Shown one piece after another: positions 9,051 through 16,036 of a stretch of 64,000 nucleotides of DNA. A program made the translations under genes and the position numbers. Under the pieces are notes generated by a model that saw only the letters and a program-made list of their open reading frames with translations, was not told the origin of the DNA and made no database searches. The stretch is taken from positions 620,001 to 684,000 of the forward strand of contig CAWDEC010000012.1 in the NCBI GenBank assembly GCA_963801255.1, written 5' to 3'. Within the stretch, counting starts at the first letter, position 1. Each line of letters opens with the position of its first letter. The stretch comes from JAICXG01 sp963801255. GTDB taxonomy: Bacteria; Verrucomicrobiota; Verrucomicrobiia; Chthoniobacterales; UBA10450.

Positions 9051-9533
9051 TTAAGGTGTTGGTGTAGCGGAAGGGACTGGCGCGCCTGCGGGCACAACTC
9101 CCACCGCCGCTGCGGCAGCAGATGGCGACGAAGCGGCATCTGAATTCGCGGACGTATTTTGCGGCACCGGATTCACCATTGCCTTGGCATCAGCCGCAGC
9201 GCCTTGCGCCGCGGCCTTGGCCGGAAGCGGAGCCGTCGCTTTTGAAGTAGCAGCGCTTTTCTCCAGCTCGCGTCGTACTGCCGAGTTAGGCGCTCCGCGA
9301 TGCGCATAAAGAATCGAAAGAAAGAGAACGATCACGAAGAAAATGCTCGCCAGCCAAGTCGTGGCGGTGGTGAGGACAGTGGTCGTTTGTGCACCGAAAA
9401 TGTTTTCCGTAACACCTCCGCCGAATGCCGCACCGAGGCCTTCGCTTTTCGGCCGTTGCATCAGGATGACAAGCATCATGAGCAGCCCGACGATCACCTC
9501 GAGGACGAGCAGGAAGTTAGTCAGAATGGTCAT
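9051..9533 (-). CDS. secG: Preprotein translocase subunit SecG with extended Ala/Pro tail
   Basis: About 160 residues. The first 75 are a standard SecG: a hydrophobic helix (LTNFLLVLEVIVGLLMMLVILMQ), the loop RPKSEGLGAAFGGG, and a second helix with ATTWLASIFFVIVLFLSI. SecG joins SecYE in the inner membrane and aids preprotein export. The last 80 or so residues are a low-complexity Ala/Pro/Ser tail not needed by the family. The ATG at 9531-9533 is chosen because it directly precedes the first helix. It lies downstream of rodA on the same strand and converges with tRNA-Glu. Confidence 0.92.
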   Translation of the reverse strand: MTILTNFLLVLEVIVGLLMMLVILMQRPKSEGLGAAFGGGVTENIFGAQTTTVLTTATTWLASIFFVIVLFLSILYAHRGAPNSAVRRELEKSAATSKATAPLPAKAAAQGAAADAKAMVNPVPQNTSANSDAASSPSAAAAAVGVVPAGAPVPSATPTP

Positions 9534-9612
9534 TTTGGGACCGGCAATATGGCCAAAGGCTACGTTTTGTCCACGGCTAAGAGAATTGTCACGATCGCGG
9601 AAACCACCCAAA

Positions 9613-10725
9613 TCAGCGCACGGGCACTTTACGATGCACCCAAACGCTGTTCACAATCCCAAGACCGAACATAATCATTAAGGCAAAGGAGCCACTGTAG
9701 CTGATGAGCGGCAAAGGCACACCGGTGATGGGCAATATCGAAATCGTCATTCCGACGTTTTGAAAGACGTGAGTGAAAATGAGCGTCGCGATGCCAATGA
9801 CCAGCAAAAGGCCAAACATATCGCTCGCTTTCCAAGCGATGAACAAACACGTCAGAAGCAAAAGAGCAAAGGCGCTCAACAACGCGATCCCGCCAACAAA
9901 TCCCCACTGCTCGCCGATGGCAGAAAAAATGTAGTCGTTATGCACGGCGGTCGATGGCAGGAAGCCGAGCTCTATTTGGGTGTTCGGCGCTTTAAATCCC
10001 TTGCCCGCCCATCCGCCGGAACCAATCGCGATCAGGGATTGATTGATCGCCCACGCTGAACCCTGACGGTCGATATCGGGATTGATAAAGGCGGTGATGC
10101 GCTCCTGTTGATACGGCTTCAGCCCAATGTAAGCCACGGGCACACAGGCCACCACGAGAAGCACGACACATATTAGATAACGCAACGGCATCCCGCCAAC
10201 GAAGAGGAGCGCGAGCACGACCGGTCCCCAAATGATGCACTCGCCAAGATCGGGCTGCATAAGAATGAGCAGACAAGGCGCGCCGACAATTGCACCGCAC
10301 AAGGTCAGGCGAAGCATCGGATGCATCTGGCGGAATTGGCTGAGAAAAAGTGCCACCACCATGATGCCAGCCACGATTGCCAGTTGCGCGGGTTGGAAAT
10401 TGATCGGCCCGAGATGGAGCCAGCTGCGCGAGCCATAGACCTTCGTTCCGATGAAGCGCGTGAGAATGAGAAAAAAAAGTCCCGCAAGATACATCGGAAG
10501 CGCGCCCCATTTGACCCAGCGATAGTCGATCAGACTCGTGACCATGAAGGCGAGAAAACCCACCGCGACCCAGCTCGCCTGCTTACGCCAAAATTCCGCC
10601 GCGACCGGGTCCTGCCGCATGTAGGTCGCGCTGTAAATCGCGACGACTCCAAAAATTGCCAAAGCGAGCATCGTCAAAGCGAGCAGCCAATTGAGCCCGA
10701 GGAGTTTTCGGAGAAACGGCGTCAT
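9613..10725 (-). CDS. rodA: Rod-shape peptidoglycan polymerase RodA (FtsW/RodA/SpoVE family)
   Basis: 370 residues with about ten transmembrane segments. Family landmarks are ATYMRQDP near the N-terminus, GSRSWLHLGPINFQPAQLA near residues 118-136, LMQPDLGECIIW, and HNDYIFSAIGEQWGFVGG near residue 270. The end has PLPLISYSGSFALMIMFGLGIV. RodA is the glycosyltransferase of the elongasome and works with PBP2. The conserved Asp of QPDLG is present, so the enzyme looks active. PBP2 and MreBCD are not in view; secG follows. Confidence 0.92.
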   Translation of the reverse strand: MTPFLRKLLGLNWLLALTMLALAIFGVVAIYSATYMRQDPVAAEFWRKQASWVAVGFLAFMVTSLIDYRWVKWGALPMYLAGLFFLILTRFIGTKVYGSRSWLHLGPINFQPAQLAIVAGIMVVALFLSQFRQMHPMLRLTLCGAIVGAPCLLILMQPDLGECIIWGPVVLALLFVGGMPLRYLICVVLLVVACVPVAYIGLKPYQQERITAFINPDIDRQGSAWAINQSLIAIGSGGWAGKGFKAPNTQIELGFLPSTAVHNDYIFSAIGEQWGFVGGIALLSAFALLLLTCLFIAWKASDMFGLLLVIGIATLIFTHVFQNVGMTISILPITGVPLPLISYSGSFALMIMFGLGIVNSVWVHRKVPVR

Positions 10726-10940
10726 GCGGCGAATGAAATTTTAGCGGTAGACGCATAAGATGACCGACTCGAAAGCGAAGTCCAGCATGCTCGCGTCAGC
10801 CATCGAAGCATAAATTTTATCTCCTTGAACATGAACAGCTTAGGACTCTAAACACTCCTCCAGGCAGCGCCCGTCCTTGTCAGTTCGGCGGGCGAACCCT
10901 AAACTGATGGCCCATTCTTCTCTGGCTGGAGGAATTCGTG

Positions 10941-11396
10941 ATGGCAAAGAAAAAAGCAAAACGAAAAGTGGCCCGACCGCTGTTGCCGATGCAACGGCAC
11001 CTCAATCTCCGGCACGAAGGCCGCTATTTTGATTTGCGCCAGATTTTCGATCGTGTAAACCAGCGGCACTTTCGGGGACGTCTTCGTGGTTATCGCGTTG
11101 TGTGGGGTCGACGTCGGAAGGAGCGACCGCGCGAGTACTTCATCTTCGGCTCGATTCAGGAAGAAGATCGTGTCATTCGAATTCATCCGCTGCTCGATCA
11201 ACCATTTGTTCCCCGCTGGTTCCTTGAATACATCCTTTATCACGAAATGCTGCATTCAGTTGTGCCAGAGGAAACAAATTCGTCGGGCCGACGGGTTATT
11301 CACACGAAGGAGTTCTATCGTCGTGAAAAAGCCTTCCCCGGGTACGGCCGAGCGCGACGGTGGGAAGATGAAAACCTGGCGCGTTTTTTGCGCTGA
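10941..11396 (+). CDS. SprT-like zinc metallopeptidase domain protein
   Basis: About 151 residues with a basic N-terminus (KKKAKRKVARP). The SprT-like core reads FDLRQIFDRVNQRHF, RVVWGRRRK, IRIHPLLDQPFVPRWFLEYILYHEMLH and HTKEFYRREKAFPGY. HEMLH near residue 107 is the HExxH zinc site, and a later His (HTKEF) could be the third ligand. Family members are thought to bind DNA or cleave DNA-protein crosslinks; the role here is unproven. GGAGG at 10928-10932 lies eight bases before the ATG at 10941, favouring it over the GTG directly before it. Confidence 0.8.
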   Translation: MAKKKAKRKVARPLLPMQRHLNLRHEGRYFDLRQIFDRVNQRHFRGRLRGYRVVWGRRRKERPREYFIFGSIQEEDRVIRIHPLLDQPFVPRWFLEYILYHEMLHSVVPEETNSSGRRVIHTKEFYRREKAFPGYGRARRWEDENLARFLR

Positions 11397-11436
11397 ACGA
11401 TCCGACAGATTCGCTTCCGATCCTTTGGCACGTCCT

Positions 11437-11586
11437 TTACCCACTCTCCTGCGCGGCCGGCGGGCGATTCCATTCAGACGGTGAGGGTGTCGTTGCTACG
11501 TTCTTTTTGATGAGGTACCAGAGCGCGGTCGCGAGCAGGAGCGACGTCAGTTTCGCGCGCCAGTTGTTCAGGATCAGTTTCTTCAT
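11437..11586 (-). CDS. Tiny CdaR/YbbR-like membrane protein
   Basis: A 49-residue frame begins with ATG at 11584-11586 inside the 3' end of cdaA and reads MKKLILNNWRAKLTSLLLA followed by TALWYLIKKN. This matches the N-terminal cytoplasmic stub and single transmembrane helix of YbbR-domain CdaR proteins, which regulate the diadenylate cyclase CdaA. The periplasmic YbbR repeats are absent; the protein ends with about 20 polar residues. Position after cdaA is where cdaR usually lies. It could be a reduced regulator or a remnant. The overlap of about 110 bases with cdaA is unusual. Confidence 0.55.
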   Translation of the reverse strand: MKKLILNNWRAKLTSLLLATALWYLIKKNVATTPSPSEWNRPPAAQESG

Positions 11587-12349
11587 GGTGACGATGGAGC
11601 AAAATTTCTCCGAGCCGCTGCCGGAAATTTTCCGGAGTAAAATCGCGCTCAATCCGGCGTCGATAACAGATTGAGATCGCGCCCGTTTCCTCCGAGACGA
11701 CAACCGCGACCGCGTCCGACTCTTCTGTAATTCCCAAGCCCGCGCGATGTCGCAGGCCAAGGCTGCGATCCAGCGTCTCGCGCTGGCTGACGGGAAAGAT
11801 GCACGCCGCCGCGGCAATTCGGCCGCCGCGCACGATTACGCCACCATCGTGCAGAGCCGATTTCGGATGAAACAGCGTCAGGAGTAATTCGCTGGAAAAC
11901 TGCGCATCAACAATTACACCCGTTTCTTCGTAGATCTTAATCGAAGTGTCGCGCTCGATCGCAATCAGCGCGCCAAACTGCTTACTCGAAAGTTGCGCGA
12001 CGACTTCTGCCAAGTCATGAACCGTTTCTCGTTTCTCACTCGTCAGGGAAAAAATTGGGTGCCCGCCCAGCTCCGCGAGGGCGCGGCGTAACTCCGGTTG
12101 AAAAATCACGACCAACGCTACCGCCAGGAAAACCGAGAAGCTCCGGATGATGAAGCTAATGACCACCAGATTCAGGAGCTGCGAAATCAGGGTGAGGGTA
12201 AGAAAAACAATCGCCAGCCCAGTGAGCACTTTTGCCCCGCGCGTCCCGCGAAAGTAAAGGTAGCCGTAGTAAATGACCACGCTCAGGAGCACGATCTCGA
12301 CAGCGCTGCGCCACTTATCGAAGAAGAGCTGGACGACGTTATGAATCAT
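11474..12349 (-). CDS. cdaA: Membrane diadenylate cyclase CdaA
   Basis: 291 residues. Three N-terminal transmembrane helices (to about residue 85) are followed by a DisA_N cyclase domain that makes c-di-AMP from two ATP. The catalytic DGA-type motif appears as ALHDGGVIVRGG near residue 165, and the RHR motif as GLRHRAGLG near residue 200. The next stretch, ITEESDAVAVVVSEETG, is also conserved. Asp-Gly-Gly in place of Asp-Gly-Ala is common in CdaA. The start overlaps the folP stop (ATGA), and a CdaR-like small gene overlaps its end. folP-cdaA adjacency is common in several Gram-negative phyla. Confidence 0.93.
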   Translation of the reverse strand: MIHNVVQLFFDKWRSAVEIVLLSVVIYYGYLYFRGTRGAKVLTGLAIVFLTLTLISQLLNLVVISFIIRSFSVFLAVALVVIFQPELRRALAELGGHPIFSLTSEKRETVHDLAEVVAQLSSKQFGALIAIERDTSIKIYEETGVIVDAQFSSELLLTLFHPKSALHDGGVIVRGGRIAAAACIFPVSQRETLDRSLGLRHRAGLGITEESDAVAVVVSEETGAISICYRRRIERDFTPENFRQRLGEILLHRHHEETDPEQLARETDVAPARDRALVPHQKERSNDTLTV

Positions 12350-13191
12350 TGGGTGGCAGCCATGAGAGCTTCGGTCGCTCGCAACGCCTCGGCATTTTGT
12401 GAGACATCATGCACGCGCAAGATGTTGGCCCCGCGCTCGCGCAAAAGCGACGTCATCGCTAACGTCGCGCTGGCGCGGTCGGAAGATTGACCGGTGATTT
12501 TGCCAAGAAACGACTTGCGCGAGACACCCACCACCAGCGGACGATTCGCGATGCGAAGGCGAGAAAGGTTGGCGAGCAACTCCAGGTTGTGCGCACCGGT
12601 TTTGCCAAAGCCGATTCCGGGATCGAAGGCAATGCACATCGGGTCAATGCCCGAGCGTATCGCGAGCTCAAATTGCTGTCGAAAAAAATCAGCCACCTCC
12701 GCTACAACGTCACCGTAGGTCGGATTTGTCTGCATCGTCCGCGGTGTGCCCTGCATGTGCATGATGATGAGCGCCGCGCCGGTTTCAGCAGCGAGTGCAA
12801 GCATTTCCGGATCACCCCGCCCACCCGTCACGTCATTGATAATCGTTGCGCCCGCTTCGAGCGCGGCACGCGCCACCTCTGCTTTCGAGGTATCGATTGA
12901 GATGAGAGACGAAACGGCTTTCAGTTGCTCGATCACCGGCAGAACACGTTCCATCTCTTCGTTAGGCGAAACTGGATCTGCGCCGGGACGAGTCGACTCA
13001 CCGCCCACATCGATGATCTCGGCCCCGCTTTGCGCCATTTCCATTCCATGACGAACGGCAGCTTCGGTGGCGAAAAATTGACCGCCATCAGAAAAGGAAT
13101 CGGGAGTGACGTTGAGCACACCCATCAGCATGGCGCGTTCCGTTAGGTCGAGGCGGCTGCCGGCGACTTTCCACTGGATCGCGCTCATCAT
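12346..13191 (-). CDS. folP: Dihydropteroate synthase
   Basis: 281 residues forming a TIM barrel that condenses p-aminobenzoate with dihydropterin pyrophosphate in folate synthesis. Motifs in order: MGVLNVTPDSFSDGG near residue 23, DVGGESTRPGA near 61, SIDTSKAEVARAALEAGA near 98, INDVTGG, MHMQGTPRTMQ, FDPGIGFGKT near 190, and GVSRKSFLG. All substrate-binding loops are intact. Translationally coupled to cdaA and divergent from rnr, with about 180 bases between them. Confidence 0.95.
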   Translation of the reverse strand: MMSAIQWKVAGSRLDLTERAMLMGVLNVTPDSFSDGGQFFATEAAVRHGMEMAQSGAEIIDVGGESTRPGADPVSPNEEMERVLPVIEQLKAVSSLISIDTSKAEVARAALEAGATIINDVTGGRGDPEMLALAAETGAALIIMHMQGTPRTMQTNPTYGDVVAEVADFFRQQFELAIRSGIDPMCIAFDPGIGFGKTGAHNLELLANLSRLRIANRPLVVGVSRKSFLGKITGQSSDRASATLAMTSLLRERGANILRVHDVSQNAEALRATEALMAATQ

Positions 13192-13369
13192 CTTTCAGAC
13201 TAACACAGGCGGGAGGTTATTCGACCGAACCTCGTACTGCACTTCCGGCCCTCGGCTGTCGAAATGTCCCAATTTCTCAAGGAGCAAATGTTCTGAAGGC
13301 CTCGAGGCAGCGACAGATATTAGAGTCAGATTCTAAGTCTTCCTATTTCCAAACCATCCGTTTTCCTCC

Positions 13370-15568
13370 ATGCTCGCTCCGAAAATGAAACGTGAGAATA
13401 ACCTCCAACAACAAATTCTCGCTCTCCTCCGCCGCCCGAAATACCGACCGCTCGACAAAAAGGAAATCGCCTCCGCGCTCGGTTTTCCCAGCGACAACCG
13501 GCGCGAAATCAAAGAGGCACTGAGCAAATTGGAACAGGCCGGAGAGATCGCGCGCATTCGCAAGAATCACTATATCCTGCCGGAAGCGGCCGACCTCGTG
13601 ACCGGTCGAATCCAAATCCACCAGGCCGGTTTCGGTTTCCTTGCGCGCGAAGGTGCTGAGGAGGGCGACGTTTTCATTTCCGCCGAAAACACCGGCACCG
13701 CCATGAACGGTGATCGCGTAGTCGCGCGCATCACGCGGGATGCGGAGTATTCGCGCAGTCGCGGTGGCCGCAATCTTCCCGCCGGGCGCATCATTCGCAT
13801 CCTTGAACGCGCGCACGACACCATTGTCGGCACCTTGCAACAGACGCGAAACTTCTCCTACGTGGTCCCGGACGATCCTCGCTTCGTCCACAACGTTTAC
13901 GTCCACCCGCGTCCACTTCCGGACGCGCCACGTCCGCCACAGCCTAACGACAAGGTGGTCGTCAGGCTGGAGAAATGGGAATCACGTCACGTCAATCCCG
14001 AAGGGGAGATCGTTGAGTTGCTCGGTCGCGCCACTGATCCAGGCGTCGACATGCTCTCGATCATTCGCAAATATGATCTTCCGCTTGAATTTCCCGAAGC
14101 CGTCCTCGGCGCGGCGAACGCCATCCCAGAGGAAGTAGATCCGGATTCCCACGACGATCGCGAAGACCTGCGCGGCAAATTCATTGTCACGATCGATCCG
14201 GACGACGCGCGTGATTTTGATGATGCAATCCATGTCGAGCGCCTGGCGAATGGCGACTGGCAACTTGGCGTCCACATCGCCGATGTCTCCGCCTACGTCA
14301 CACCTGGCAGCGTACTCGATCGCGAGGCGCGCCGGCGAGGAAACAGCGTTTATCTGCCCGATCGCGTGATCCCGATGTTGCCGGAACGATTGAGTAACGG
14401 CGTTTGCAGTCTCAATCCCAACGTCGTTAGGCTGACGCATTCCGTCTTCATCCGCTTCGCGAAGAATGGCGCTCCGCGCCAGGCGCGTTTTGCTCGCACG
14501 ATGATCCAAAGCGCGCGGCGCCTCACCTACAAGGAAGCCTTTGCCATTCTGCAAAGCCCGCCTAACGACGAACTGTCCGAGCATCTTCACGTCGCGTGGA
14601 AATTGGCGACAGTCCTCCGCCAACGACGTTTCGCGCACGGCTCACTCGATCTCGATTTTCCAGAGGTCAAGATGATCGTCGATCGCGTTACCGGCCGCCC
14701 ACTCCGCCTGGAAAAAATCGAGAACGACGAATCGCATCAGCTCGTCGAGGAATTCATGCTCGCAGCCAACGAAGCCGTGGCCCTCGACCTGAAAAACCGG
14801 CTCGTTCCCACGATCTACCGCGTTCATGAAAATCCCGATCCGGAGAAGCTGGCCGAGTTTCGCGAGTTTGCCCTCAGCCACGGATTTCAAGCCGGCGATC
14901 TCACTCATCGAAAGGAATTGCAGCGCGTGCTTGCGTCGTTCCGCGGCAAACCAGAAGAACAGGCGCTGAAAATCGGACTCCTGAAAAGTCTTAAGCGCGC
15001 GCGTTACGACACGCGGCCTCTCGGTCACTATGGCTTGGCGAAAACGAACTATGCGCATTTCACCAGCCCGATCCGTCGCTACGCCGATCTCGTGGTCCAC
15101 CGCAGTCTGGCCGACCAAGCAGGAAAGCGTGGCAGACCGCAGGCCAGCCCTGGTGATCTGACTGCCATCGCCGAACACATTTCTGCTACGGAACGCATCG
15201 CGGCGGACGCGGAGAACGAAGCGGTGAAAATGAAAAAGCTGGAATTTCTCCAGCTTCAGCTGACGCAACGAAATCCGCAGGTCTTCCGCGCCATCGTAGT
15301 GGAAGTGCGCAACTACGGCCTGCTCATCGAGTTGCCAGACGTTTTACTCACCGGTCTCGTGCATATCTCCTCACTGACCGATGATTTTTACAGCTTCGAC
15401 GGCCCGCGACAGCGTATCGTCGGCCGGCGATCCCGGCGCGTTCTCGCCGTAGGCGATGCGCTGCAAGTCGTCGTCGCGCGGGTAGATACTTTCAAACGGC
15501 AGGCCGACTTCGCGATCGTGGTCGAGCGCTCAGCAAAAACCCGCCGTCGCCAGCGTCAAGATCGCTAA
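13370..15568 (+). CDS. rnr: Ribonuclease R
   Basis: 732-residue 3'-to-5' exoribonuclease of the RNB family. The order is a winged-helix N-terminal region (residues 10-60), cold-shock domains with GFGFLAREG and GDRVVARI, and the RNB catalytic domain. That domain has TIDPDDARDFDDAIHV near residue 275, whose Asp residues bind metal, and later HFTSPIRRYADLVVHR near 565. An S1 domain (FRAIVVEVRNYGLLIELPD) and a basic tail follow. Length and motif set are normal. The ATG at 13385 is an alternative start. The word TCGTTAGGC or its complement occurs at 13942, 14424 and 14560. Confidence 0.95.
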   Translation: MLAPKMKRENNLQQQILALLRRPKYRPLDKKEIASALGFPSDNRREIKEALSKLEQAGEIARIRKNHYILPEAADLVTGRIQIHQAGFGFLAREGAEEGDVFISAENTGTAMNGDRVVARITRDAEYSRSRGGRNLPAGRIIRILERAHDTIVGTLQQTRNFSYVVPDDPRFVHNVYVHPRPLPDAPRPPQPNDKVVVRLEKWESRHVNPEGEIVELLGRATDPGVDMLSIIRKYDLPLEFPEAVLGAANAIPEEVDPDSHDDREDLRGKFIVTIDPDDARDFDDAIHVERLANGDWQLGVHIADVSAYVTPGSVLDREARRRGNSVYLPDRVIPMLPERLSNGVCSLNPNVVRLTHSVFIRFAKNGAPRQARFARTMIQSARRLTYKEAFAILQSPPNDELSEHLHVAWKLATVLRQRRFAHGSLDLDFPEVKMIVDRVTGRPLRLEKIENDESHQLVEEFMLAANEAVALDLKNRLVPTIYRVHENPDPEKLAEFREFALSHGFQAGDLTHRKELQRVLASFRGKPEEQALKIGLLKSLKRARYDTRPLGHYGLAKTNYAHFTSPIRRYADLVVHRSLADQAGKRGRPQASPGDLTAIAEHISATERIAADAENEAVKMKKLEFLQLQLTQRNPQVFRAIVVEVRNYGLLIELPDVLLTGLVHISSLTDDFYSFDGPRQRIVGRRSRRVLAVGDALQVVVARVDTFKRQADFAIVVERSAKTRRRQRQDR

Positions 15569-15621
15569 AAAAACTTCTTCCCTTTTTGGCAGGCGCCAGC
15601 CTAACATTCGCGCCGTCAAAA

Positions 15622-15828
15622 ATGGACAGCATTATTGAAACACGAGAATTGCAAATCGAACGGAAGCTCTTTTCGATCGATCTGCGCGAAAACGGCCGTG
15701 GACGTTTCCTGCGTATTACGGAAGACAGTCAGGGTCATCGTAACGTCATTATCGTTCCGATGTCAGGTGTGGACGATTTCGCCGACGCGATCGACGACGT
15801 CCTGGCCTCCGAGCCCGCGGAGACCTAG
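15622..15828 (+). CDS. PUR-alpha-type single-stranded nucleic-acid binding protein
   Basis: 68-residue protein reading IIETRELQIERKLFSIDLRENGRGRFLRI and ending in VDDFADAIDDVLA, the single PUR repeat (DUF3276-type) seen in Bacteroidota, spirochaetes and Verrucomicrobiota. Such proteins bind single-stranded DNA or RNA as dimers. ATG at 15622 is used since upstream codons in frame are not conserved-looking. It follows rnr by 53 bases and may be co-transcribed. Confidence 0.8.
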   Translation: MDSIIETRELQIERKLFSIDLRENGRGRFLRITEDSQGHRNVIIVPMSGVDDFADAIDDVLASEPAET

Positions 15829-15948
15829 CCGTTCCTCCGCTTTAGCCTAACGAGCGGACCATTATTGCTGTCGCCGCTTCGTGCGCGTCGGGTATTCGGT
15901 ATCTCCGATTTGCCTAACGACTAAAGAACGTCATCTCACAGTGGTGCG

Positions 15949-15976
15949 TTGACTCTCCAGTTGCTCGCTCTACTAT
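15949..15976 (+). promoter_or_regulatory. Sigma-70-like promoter upstream of ppdK
   Basis: TTGACT at 15949-15954 and TACTAT at 15971-15976, spaced 16 bases, match five and four of the six consensus bases. The element lies 60 bases before the ppdK start, and two GCCTAACGA words (15845, 15912) sit just upstream of it. Confidence 0.5.
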
Positions 15977-16036
15977 GCGTTTCACGCCACTTCGGGGCGC
16001 GATTTCGAGTTCATCTCCGCGTATTCAATTACTTTC

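Noticed and set aside
10726..10940. Small RNA or riboswitch between rodA and the SprT-like gene
   Set aside because: About 210 bases were read for conserved riboswitch cores and terminator hairpins; none was convincing.
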